Of a DNA stretch of 13,310 nucleotides, positions 1 to 9,017 are shown in pieces. Both the position numbers and the translations under genes were made by a program. The notes under the pieces were generated by a model. It made no database searches and was not told where the DNA came from. It worked only from the letters and a program-made list of their open reading frames with translations. This stretch comes from Knufia peltigerae. Its lineage: Eukaryota > Ascomycota > Eurotiomycetes > Chaetothyriales > Trichomeriaceae. The stretch's first letter is position 1, and every line of letters starts with the position of its first letter. The DNA lies in NCBI GenBank assembly GCA_030247855.1, contig JAPDRN010000264.1:1-13310 (forward strand), written 5' to 3'.

Positions 1-30
1 ATATACCGAGAGTCCGGAGCCCGGAGGAAA

Positions 31-59
31 GGGGGGGGGTTAGGAGAGGGGGGGGGAGG
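31..59 (+). repeat. G-rich purine tract with two runs of nine G
   Basis: Nine G (31-39), then TTAGGAGA, nine G (48-56), then AGG. The tract could form a G-quadruplex, since each long run can supply two G-tracts. Homopolymer lengths may also be sequencing artefacts. Confidence 0.7.
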
Positions 60-236
60 TCTGTACCTTGCTTGGAAGTGCTCTCTCGTGGTGGCCCTTG
101 TTTTCCCTTCCCTCTCAACAAAGGGTTGTGGTTTGGTTTTGGTTTATTTTTGATAACCAAACAAAAGAGACCACAATTTCTCCTCCGGTGTTTCAGCCTT
201 GCAGATTTGGATCGCGTTAGTACAGTATTACTCCGG

Positions 237-254
237 GGTCGCGGTCGCGGTCGC
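237..254. repeat. (GGTCGC)3 hexanucleotide repeat
   Basis: Three exact GGTCGC units in a GC-rich patch surrounded by lower-GC sequence. It is a simple repeat with no coding support. Confidence 0.9.
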
Positions 255-628
255 GCGTGGCACAGTGCACGCACACACTTTAAAAACGCGTCTATTTTTT
301 AACTGTACTTCTTGCCGAGTAGGAGGTAACCTACTCTCAGTGTACAACCCATCATCAGGGCTGAAAGTCATGGAGTAGCAGCGGAATATCGGACCTAAAA
401 AAAAGGACACCTACAGAGTACCTAGATATACAATTCCAAAAGGTCCGACGACGATCGACCTTTCCTTTCTTCGCCATGTTTTCTACATACTCCTAACATC
501 TCTCCTCCATAATCATTTTTGAAAACATACAGAGATTTCCTCTCTCTCTCAACAGGCCCTTTTTTCCCCAAATAAATGACTACGGAGTATGGAGTATACA
601 TGTTTGTTAGTAACGTCACAGAACGGTC

Positions 629-656
629 CCAGAGAAAAGGCTCCAGAGAAAAGGCT
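629..656. repeat. Perfect 14 bp tandem duplication
   Basis: CCAGAGAAAAGGCT is repeated exactly twice with no spacer, in non-coding DNA. It looks like a recent slippage or duplication event. Confidence 0.9.
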
Positions 657-2126
657 GAGGATGGTTGCTTCGAGTTGACCATGGCTGGTTCATTGAGGAC
701 AATACCAGATTCATCGTGTGCTCGTATTACTTGCATTGCTCAAGTACCCGTAAGTCTCCTGCTGCACATGGCGGAATGTGTGTAAACCCACACAAACATG
801 AAATTCACATTCCGATGATCATCCAGCCCTCATTTGCACCCATCTCAGTAAAAGAATGTCAAGTTTTTCCAACCATTCAAACGAATCAAGGAAAAATCTC
901 GAGTACCACCGTCGTCGTCTCTCACCCAACAATTCCTTTCCAGACAGGGTTCTCTGTCTTCCAATGGAAATATTGCGGCTCCTTCTTCACGCTCCGAGGA
1001 TACGCACCATAACCACAACCATAACCATCTCGAACTCCGCACTAAGCCAAAACCAACGTTGAATGCTTCTTACCCGTACGCTATGGACCTCTGTCTTGGG
1101 CCGCTTTCCACTTCCACAGCTTAGCCTCGAGACTTCCCCCGGCCTGCAACTTGGAACATCACTGCAAAACCGAAGACCTCTGAATACCGCGTCGTATCAA
1201 AGATTCGGAAGACACAATGCCGCTGAATGTGTATGCTGACTTGCACAACAAGCAAGATGCTCGGAATTTCCTCAAGACCGAAGAACCTAGACAATGATCT
1301 TTCGCCGCATACAAATGTCGTCGGGCCCCTCTTCAGCACGCCCTTGTCATGCGACGCGCAGGCAATCCCATAGCAGGCACCTCGAGCACCACTAAGTGTA
1401 TCTTCCCCCGTGCTTACATTTGAGCCACAAAAGTTTTGATCTTGCCTATATGTTCTCCATGGTTGAATGCCCACACATGCTGATTCGTCTGTGCCGTAAA
1501 TGAAACCACCGAATGCCTTTGGAAGAGTCATGGCCTGTGTCGGTAAGGGGCTCTGTTTCATGTTTTTTCTCACAGAAGGACGAAGGATTGACGACTTGCA
1601 TGGGAAGTTAGCGCGTCGGTCGGCGAGAGCGCCATTTCCCAGCGACGATCGAAGAGATCGTGCCACCTCTCACAATACAGAGCAAAGGTCACTTCAATGT
1701 CAATTCAAACAACGACGAGACCTTTATGATGTAACAACAGCCAAAAGAAAAGAATCGTTAATCGAATAGGGAAAAGGAAGGAAACTTAGCTGGCAATGGT
1801 GTTGACTCCGTGTCCACAGTTCCAGCAGCAATGTTCAGTGCAGTAGCAATTTTCCAAAGTGTTCCGTGCTCGAAAAGTTAACTTCACTCACTCGGTCCTT
1901 TGCAACGTCGTCCATCAAGCAGAATATTAAGTCTCGACATCAATGATCTAATCTGAAAGGAAGGAATCTTTCGCCCTTGAGGGATAGGTAGGCAGTCCAC
2001 GCCAATCCATGCATCGCAAATCTCTTCAAAATCCGCATTCTGTAACAAAGCCCAAGGTCATCCTCTGATAACAAAGCACCACCAGTAAGAGTTCATGCGT
2101 GTTCGTAGCAGAATCGTGCGGAAGGT

Positions 2127-2734
2127 TCAAGATTCTGCATAGAATCGTTTCATGAGCCCCTCTACCACCTTGTATGCTTTCTTGGCCTCTTCAAGGCTCT
2201 CGCCGATCATTTTCAAACACTTGGCCTCATCTGGTTCGTCAACTTCGCCGGTCTCATTTTTCTTGTGACCATAATGTTGAATCTTTTCGCATTCGTCTTT
2301 GACTTTGGTGAAGCCTAGGGTAGCGGATGACCCTTTGAGGAAATGGCCGAGGCTAGAGAGTTCTGGGAGGTTCTTATCTTTCCTGCACGTGGGTGACATG
2401 TTTGATCAGTATGCCAGACAGCCTCAAACGGATCAAGGCATGCTTCTTAAGCCAACTCACATCGCATCATCCATCTTCGCAAATGTGGTGTCCGCTTGTT
2501 CGAGGAAACCAAAGACTATGGACTTGCTGAAATCACGTTCATCCTCTTCGTCCATGTCGAGAATCTGCTCAAAGGTGGCCTTGTCAACGGCATCGCCGAA
2601 ATCGAAATCTCCCTATCGAGACGGAACATGTCAGCGACAATAGTCAAAAGGTAAAATTGAGCGTCGGCCGGCATTTGTGTCGTCTCGAAGTGACCGGGCG
2701 CGAAAGACTAGGGTAGGCTCACCTCTTCAGACAT
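2127..2734 (-). CDS. YPD1: Histidine-containing phosphotransfer (HPt) protein, YPD1 family
   Basis: This protein carries phosphate from the receiver domain of hybrid histidine kinases to the Ssk1- and Skn7-type response regulators, controlling the HOG MAP-kinase stress pathway. I assemble three coding exons: 2734-2723 (MSEE, 12 nt), 2612-2461 and 2382-2127. The introns are 110 and 78 nt, with donors GTGAGC and GTGAGT and acceptors TAG and CAG. A CTGAC branch site lies about 27 nt before the first acceptor. The frames join exactly, giving 139 aa. The four-helix HPt core is clear: FEQILDMDEEDERDFSKSIV (helix A region, 18-37), then SSLGHFLKGSSATLGF with phospho-accepting H68 and the conserved K71 and G72, then KVKDECEKIQ. 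The C-terminal helix ends in LMKRFYAES. Filamentous fungi usually have a single HPt gene. The short N-terminus is shorter than in Aspergillus forms. The 12 nt first exon is the least certain part. Confidence 0.95.
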
Positions 2735-2874
2735 CTTGTTAGTAACCTCTGATGGTGATGGGTGATGGCGTAGTATATGGAAGTGGGTGTTCGGACGCAA
2801 GATTTCAATTGAAATCCAAACGTATCAGAATTTGTTGCTCACGACTAGCTTTTTGTTGCTCCTAGCCGGTATCG

Positions 2875-2983
2875 CTACTTGAACGCGAAATGGTTGTTGG
2901 CGCCAAAGTCGTGCCTGTGGTGCATCCTGTCAGCATCGTGATATGGCATTGATGTTATAAGCCTCGGCCACAACGACGACCAT
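2875..2983 (-). promoter_or_regulatory. Two overlapping upstream ORFs in the presumed YPD1 leader
   Basis: On the minus strand, ATG at 2983 opens a 17-codon ORF ending at 2930. It has a favourable context (ACTATGG) and follows a pyrimidine-rich stretch. An overlapping ATG at 2949, in another frame, opens a 24-codon ORF rich in His and Asn that ends at 2875. Both lie 140-250 bases upstream of the main start at 2734. If the transcript starts upstream of them they could reduce or gate translation of the phosphotransfer protein. That the leader reaches this far is inferred. Confidence 0.3.
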
Positions 2984-5394
2984 AGTTGGGAGATGGATAA
3001 CGTGTGGGAAAGTTGTAGATGAGGAGGAGACAGACTTTTTAACGCGCACAGACAAAGGCCCAATAAGAAGTCAAAGACACACAGCGTCTACCAGGCAAGG
3101 CTGGACGACAAGGCTGTGATCGGAGGTAAGCTGAAGATCGAACGACGATGGTTGTAGTGAAAAGAGAAAGGCTCAATAATTCTCCAAATGAAATGAATGA
3201 TGGGATTTTGGTTTGAAATGTGAAGGTGAGAGGTTGGAACCCCAGGAAAGGAAAGTGACGTACAACGAACGTCGACGTAGAGCGCTGATCTTAGAGCTAG
3301 GCACAACCCACTCTCACTCACACGTCCCTGGATCGACTGACAACGCAAATTAAAAAAAAAGGGTGTCGAGGATGCACACTGTGTATGTTGGAGAAAAAGA
3401 GAGAAGGACAAAGGGATGAAGGAGTCCAGAGGTACGAGATTCCCTGCCGTGGTCGATCGTTTCTGATTGTTTTGAGGCTGAATTGCTGCAGAAGAGAATC
3501 CAGTCAGTACAGGGTTCAGAAGGAGGGGCAGCTCATCACTGGTTGAGTTTCTCAAACATCCCACTGATGTGCGCTTCTTAGGTGTGATAATTCACCTAAT
3601 ACTCGGACGAGGATACTGTACACACACACCCCTTCAAGCTATTGAATCTCTACCTCCGTGCGGCCTAGAGAAACGAACACTCAGAACTCGGCTGAATCGG
3701 CTACTCGAGGTTGGGAATAATTGGCAGTATGAGATATTCCACCGGTGGATGCAGATCAGTCACAACCAAGTGAAATGAGACACAAGCGGGGCCCAGGCGA
3801 ATGCCAAAAGGCCAGCAGCAACGATCAGAAACCCAGTGGGCGATCGGACGTGAATGCTCGATTGACAAGGACAAGAGAAACTCGACCCTGCGGTGTGGAC
3901 AGCTGCCTGGGAAAGTCAAAGAGCCAGGCCAAACGGGAAGAGAAGACGTTGTTCTCAAGGCTGAGGGGTAATAACGTCGACACGACGGCGAACAAAACTA
4001 CAAGTACCAAACAAAAAGAATGGGCTGTAAAATTTCTGCGACGAGCCTGGTGAGTCTTCAGGGACGGAACCAGTTATGGAGCTTCCTTGGACGCGGTGCG
4101 GCTATGTATTCCTAATGCCGGCGAGTTCCCTTGTTGGCGTTGGCGAACGCGCTGCGCGAACTTCACTAAAAACCCTTCCAAGCACCGCTCCTGCGGGCTT
4201 CTACGGGCACTCTGTCCATCAAGATCCCCGGTCTTTCCGCCAGCTGTCTCGGTACTGTACAATAAGCTTACAGGCTGGCTCGGTGTGCCCTTCTCTGTGG
4301 GGGCGGCCCCGAACCTACGACTACTGTATGTCCACGAGCATGCAGAATACCGTATACTTGACTCGTACCGAGTCTTGAGATGACATTTACAGGCCAACAC
4401 AAGAGTAGGACGAGGACTGAACAGATGCAATGGAGCTTCAATCCTTAGAGTCGCGCACGAGACGGACTTCTCTTCTCTCTTCCAGACTGGTGACCATCAG
4501 TTCACCCCCTTCTTCTCCTGCAAGGAGACTCTTTTAGACCGACTGGCATGAGATAGCGACACTACCTTCCAGCAGCCGCCATGCTGGGTCCAATCCTCCC
4601 AACGCGTCCAACAAACTCGCAGTCGGGCTAGCAATACGGCAGATCGACACTGCGGTCGCTGAAAACGGCAAGCTGACGGCATGCTTGTGCTACAAAACAG
4701 ACCATGATTCTACGGCGATGGTCAGCCCACTAGATGTATGTTTATGAATCGAAATCCCCAGGGAGCGAACGGAAGACCCTCATGATGCTAGTTTGAAGCA
4801 TGGGTGGGAGGGTCTTTGACTCCCGAGAGAAAGATGTCCGCCGCCCCTCGTTTCTACTCCGTAGTACTGATCAAGTCACCCAATTCTCAGGCATGCGAAG
4901 TCCTACGACGTCAAATTTTCTGCCAGACCCCGGCCTGCGGGATGACGTCTTCGAGCAGCACAGGGTCGCACGCGAGATTCCCGGACCGAGCACCAGAGTC
5001 TATGTCATAGGGAGAGAAAGAGTTTGTGTTTTGTGAAGATGATACAAGGATCAGACAAACTGCGACGAACAACAAAAAGACAAAGTCTACGTGAGAAATG
5101 GTTGAACCACCGACTTTCTGGCCTTCCCGTTTTACCCTTATTTGTCCTCCACCGGGCGCCGAACAGCAAGAGGGACTGGGGGACCGCAGAAGACGCCCAC
5201 GAGCTAGGGCCCAGAGGAGGTGATGTCAACCCGCAGATGGCGTCCCGTCGGTTGTCATCTTAACTGCCTCGAGCCTAGCGTCATCACACCTGTTGATTGT
5301 TGGGTTGGGTTGTGAGACCTCAAGTCTTAGAGAGGTTGGCAGCACCCTATCTCAGTCCAAACAACTTTGCAACCACCCCACCCTTTTTCTCACC

Positions 5395-5469
5395 CTCTCT
5401 CTCTCTCTCGCACCCTTTGTTTTCTCTACGAGTATATACCGGGGACTTGAGGGACGTACCCAATCATGG
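5395..5469 (+). promoter_or_regulatory. CT tract, TATATA and ATG followed by a splice-donor-like GTAAGT
   Basis: A (CT) tract at 5395-5409 sits in a longer pyrimidine-rich stretch, followed by TATATA at 5433-5438 and ATG at 5466. The fourth base after the ATG begins is followed at once by GTAAGT (5470-5475), so the layout mimics a fungal gene start with a tiny first coding exon. The TATA is too close to the ATG (about 30 bp) for a normal leader, and I could not find a convincing downstream coding exon. It may be a non-coding transcript start, a decayed gene or chance. Confidence 0.2.
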
Positions 5470-6450
5470 GTAAGTTACATGGGTTCCCAGACCATGGTTA
5501 CGGAGTACAAGCAAGAAGTATACGAGCAAAAGGCCAAGACATGGTATCCAGGTCAGTCGACGACCAACTTATCCTCGTTGTTCGACAAGGACCAGGCTAT
5601 CTCTTTTGTTTCTATGTCTCGCGTGACCTTGACGGGCCGCATCGACCCTTGAAAATCCATGAAATTGGGATGAAGTACTCCGTACAGTGTAACTCTTACC
5701 TTGCAAGAAGAAGAGTTACAACGACACTACTTGGTGGTTAGTGGCGGTCAGCAACAAGCGAAAGACACGCAAATAATCTACCGAGTAGAAAAATGACGAG
5801 AAGCCACCCCTTTGTGGTTATCGCAGCAGTGGTGTTTGGCACGTTGATTAGGGTCAAAGGTTCCTCTCTTGGGGCGCGCCATGGCTGTTCGAACCGCCCC
5901 GAACAGGGAAAGGACAACTTGGGCCATCACTACTGTATGGTGAACCGTGCTTCGTTCGTACTACTGCAAGCCACTTCTTGCACATGGCTTTTTTACCCTT
6001 GTTACATGGTACTCCCGTACATAATACCTATGGCATAAACCGGCACGTCGGCTCTGGACTTGCACTTTTTTCCCTCCCGGGTAGAACTTGATCAAGGCGA
6101 CTCCGACCGACGATCGAACTACACCATGTGTCAATCCTGTCGCTAGAGAATGCCAGAAATCAAGGCCGGAAAACCCACCAATAACCCATAATCTTCGAAA
6201 AGGGGATGTTTGGGCAATTTTCTCATGGGGATCGGACGAATGGTAAAGGCCGACCTTATACTCCTAATCAGGAGGCGGGCTTCTTCTTCTTCTTTTGTTC
6301 CTTGTCTTGGACGGAGTCTAGCACGAGTATCCCTTGTTATGAGTTACAAGTAACAATCCGGGGGGAAGGAAACCCTTTTGACGGGACTGCGCCAGCGCAA
6401 CCGAGTAAAAAAAACCAAAAGAAACAAAAAGAGTTCAAATTCCTGACCCG

Positions 6451-6470
6451 ACACATATAGACACATATAT
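6451..6470. repeat. Tandem 10-mer ACACATATA(G/T)
   Basis: Two adjacent 10 bp units, differing only in the last base, are followed by AGAGTC. It is a small tandem duplication in non-coding DNA. Confidence 0.85.
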
Positions 6471-6720
6471 AGAGTCAGGTATGAATGAGTGGGAACGTGA
6501 GTGTCTGGACCGCCTCACTCCCCTTGGATTCCTTACTGTAGGTCATTTGTGATTCGTCACAGAATGTCGGTGTAGTAGGTACGGTAGTAGCCCATGGCCC
6601 GGATGTTCACATGCGTCCTAACAACCTAGGGTATCAAGGTAAGGCGAGGTAGGTACACGAGTAAAAGACGGTCCCTCTATCAGGCCCAACTGCAATATGT
6701 ACTTACAGTAATAACTATAT

Positions 6721-6736
6721 AGGTAGGTAGGTAGGT
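6721..6736. repeat. (AGGT)4 tetranucleotide tract
   Basis: Four AGGT units are followed by GGGTACC. GGTA/TACC-rich words also surround it from about 6610 to 6760. It looks like a simple-sequence tract in non-coding DNA. Confidence 0.9.
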
Positions 6737-6802
6737 GGGTACCTTGTATCTGTACGGGATGCGGCTCAGTCAGCCGTACGAGTGCTGACCTGGTCAAGGA
6801 GT

Positions 6803-6819
6803 TACTCCCGTACGGAGTA
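6803..6819. repeat. Near-perfect 17 bp palindrome built from two 9-mer half sites
   Basis: TACTCC-C-GTACGGAGTA becomes a perfect 16 bp palindrome if the single extra C is dropped. It joins a minus-sense and a plus-sense copy of the dispersed 9-mer. About 125 bp to the right, another copy (6929-6937) is followed by AGTAAC. This is the reverse complement of GTTACT at 6801-6806, so a 145 bp segment has 6 bp inverted ends. Confidence 0.75.
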
Positions 6820-7513
6820 CTTTGTCCGAGCAAAAGGCAGAACGAGAAATGGGCCATCCATATACCCTTCTCCTTCATTACCTTTAGGTATGAATTGTAA
6901 CTTACGTATCCTCAGTACGTTAGGTACATACGGAGTACAGTAACAGGACCAAAAGTTACCCGAGTCTACCTTACCCAAGGTATATTGCCCGGCACGGCCC
7001 ATCACACCCACCTACAATAACACTCGACGAATGAAAAGTACTTTTTACCTTGTTCGAGTACATCACTACAAGACGTCAAAACTACCCATTCCACCACCAG
7101 CAGAACATACCTACCTTGGTCATGCCCAGATACGACTACCACCATTGTACTTGTCTGCTCTTCTTGTCGGAGGAATACTGCTGCGTGAAAACATATTACA
7201 GTGGAAGAAACCTTTCTTGATTTGGTTGCTCACGAAAAGAAAGCATCTAAACAATCTAGCATCCGAACGAACGCAAGTATTCACCAAGGTGGCCATACTT
7301 GTGTGTCTAGCGCGATCGTAACATCCACTGTTCAGCATGCCTTCTTTGGCTTCTTCCTCTTCGCCAGGGTCTCTTCATCTCCTTTCTGCCAACTGTTCCC
7401 ACACGCTCCCCTTTCTATTTTGAATTGTCATGTCGCAGGTATGGTCTGCGACCGACGAAAAGATCGGCCTCCCACGCAAGGAATCTCGTAGTGTACAAGT
7501 GCATAGTGTACAT

Positions 7514-9017
7514 TCAACCGGTGACCTTGAAGATGGACTCGGCGAGTCTCTTGACGTTGCCGGTCGTGATACCAGCGACAGAGATACGGCCATCCTTGGT
7601 AGCGTAGACGGAGTGTTCCTTGGCCAAGGTTTCCATTTGTTCAGGCTTCAAACCGGTGTAGGCGAACATGCCGATCTAAAGAAAAAAGAGTGATCACATC
7701 AGTATATATGACCCCTTCAAGTAACGGGCTCTATGCACAAAGGACCCGCGGACGCAGGTGCAGCAATATACAACGGCAAAGAAAAAAAAAACGCACCTGG
7801 TTGGTAATGTGGTCCCAGTTATGTTTGCTTCCCAAGGCTTCAAGGTTCTTCTTGAGCAGAGCTCTCATCTCGATGATCCGGTCAGCCATGCCCTTGACCT
7901 CACCGAGCCACTGCTGGTTGAGCTTGGGGTCGTTCAGGATCTCGCTGGCAATTCTGGCTCCGTGGACGGGCGGGTTGGAGTACAATGGGCGCACGAGGAT
8001 CTTGATCTGGGAGTCGACGCGCTTCTTCTCCTCGGCCGACTCGCACACGACACTGAAGGCGCCGACTCGCTCGCCGTACAGGCCCATGTTCTTGGCGAAG
8101 GACTGCGCCAGGACGAAGCCGTGACCCTGCTCGACGAAGAGACGGATCGGGTAGGCGTCCTTGTCGGTGTCACCGCTCGCGAAGCCCTGGTAGGCCATGT
8201 CGAAGAAGGGGTAGTGCGACTTCTCTTTCATGACGGCGCTGATCTGGCGCCACTGCTCCGGGGTCGGGTCGATACCGGTGGGGTTGTGGGCGCAGGCGTG
8301 GAGGAGGACCATGCTGCCTTCCGGCGCGGCCTTGAGGTCCTTGACCATGCCGTCAAAGTCCAAGCCTATCGTGTCCTTGTTGTAGTACGTGTAGTTCTTG
8401 ACCTCGAGCCCTGAGTCGGTGAAGACGGCCTTGTGGTTCGCCCATGACGGCGTCGGAATGTAGATGGTCTTCGCACCGGGGTAGAATCGTTGCAGGAACG
8501 CACCACCTATCCGCAAGGCTCCCGTGCCGGAGATGGACTGTGTGATGGCGATGCGGTCCTCCTTGATGGGCTGCGAGTCGGCGCCGTACGCGAGGAGGGC
8601 GGCGGCTTTGGTGAAGGACGGGACACCCGTGATGCCAGCGTATTCCTTGTCGAGAGCCGACGAGACGACCTTTTGTTCGGCAGCGCGGACGGAGGGGAGT
8701 ACGTAAGGCTTGCCCTTGTCGTCGCCTGTCGAAATAGATAACCAACGTTAACCAGGAAGGGGGACTTTATTTGCCATATGGTACAAAACAAAGAACCATG
8801 GACAGGGCGAGCACCACTTACGGTAGGCACCGACACCAAGGTTGATCTTCTCGGAGAAAGAATCCTTTTTGAAAGCTTCCGTGATACCGAGGATGGCATC
8901 AGGAGGTCCTTCTTTGACATTGGCCCATGTTGATGCGTTGACGGCACGAACTGCCTGCGCAGTCGTCGTCTGTTGTCGCAGGGCGCTGCGAGCAGCCGGT
9001 CTGAGGGTGGAGAGCAT
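7514..9017 (-). CDS. Aspartate aminotransferase, mitochondrial (PLP fold type I, class I/II)
   Basis: This enzyme transfers the amino group between aspartate and 2-oxoglutarate and serves the malate-aspartate shuttle. I assemble three exons: 9017-8822, 8725-7797 and 7675-7514. The introns are 96 and 121 nt, with donors GTAAGT and GTGCGT and acceptors CAG and TAG. Phases match exactly, giving 428 aa, the usual length for a fungal mitochondrial form. The first 25-30 residues (MLSTLRPAARSALRQQ...) are rich in Arg, Ser, Thr and Ala and lack acidic residues, like a mitochondrial presequence. Active-site landmarks are TPSWANH (W160), the HNPTG motif (N213), D241 and Y244 in FFDMAYQGF, the PLP Schiff-base lysine K277 in SFAKNMGLYGERVG, the VRPLYSNPPVHGARI segment with the substrate-binding arginine, and the second substrate arginine in KDGRISVAGI near the C-terminus. 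No key residue is missing. Sequence cannot exclude dual targeting. Confidence 0.97.

Larger units (their letters stand above)
1..2126. other. 2.1 kb without a recognisable gene, downstream of YPD1
   Basis: The part next to 2126 should be the YPD1 3' UTR. Beyond it I recognise no gene on either strand. The longest ORF is on the minus strand, ending at 1121: 147 codons from the first ATG at 1561, or 181 from a GTG at 1666. It contains scattered cysteines but no recognisable domain or signal peptide. Other content is G-rich runs, short tandem repeats and one TACGGAGTA copy. Confidence 0.5.
4855..6937. repeat. Dispersed 9-mer TACGGAGTA / TACTCCGTA cluster
   Basis: Exact copies are at 4855-4863 (minus sense), 5499-5507 (plus), 5676-5684 (minus), 6811-6819 (plus) and 6929-6937 (plus). 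A sixth lies at 581-589 (plus). Variants with one extra C (TACTCCCGTAC) occur at 6010-6020 and 6803-6813. About 0.1 exact copies would be expected by chance in this length counting both strands. All are outside genes. I have an impression that related motifs recur between genes in some filamentous fungi, but I assign no function. Confidence 0.8.
2735..7513. other. 4.8 kb gene-poor region between aminotransferase and YPD1 genes
   Basis: No recognisable protein, tRNA, rRNA or transposase is visible on either strand. The right part (about 7513-7300) should hold the aminotransferase 3' UTR, and the left part (2735 to at least 3560) the YPD1-type promoter and leader, which has pyrimidine-rich stretches on the minus strand. 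Between them lie only short ORFs of mostly unbiased composition, a CT tract, an AGGT tract, a tandem 10-mer, A-rich stretches and five of the six TACGGAGTA copies. Composition is not strikingly AT-rich, so it does not look like a heavily RIP-mutated transposon. It may hold a non-coding RNA, a lineage-specific small gene or only regulatory DNA. Confidence 0.5.

Noticed and set aside
1011..1028. AACCAC/AACCAT hexamer run that might suggest telomere-like repeats
   Set aside because: Fungal telomeres are normally TTAGGG/CCCTAA; this is only three degenerate units inside the window.
3088..3564. 158-codon minus-strand ORF upstream of YPD1
   Set aside because: The composition (Ser, Leu, Phe, Pro) follows the pyrimidine-rich leader-like sequence; no domain is seen, and it is better explained as promoter/leader DNA.
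5880..5900. GTTCGAACC, a tRNA B-box-like word
   Set aside because: No T-stem pairs correctly around it on either strand and no A box or cloverleaf is found at a suitable distance.
1..7513. RIP-mutated transposon remnant
   Set aside because: The region is not strongly AT-rich or TA-rich by eye and no transposase, reverse transcriptase or long terminal repeat was seen.
7758..8414. 218-codon plus-strand ORF opposite aminotransferase exon 2
   Set aside because: It is the antisense shadow of a well-conserved coding exon with strongly biased third positions; its product has no recognisable domain.
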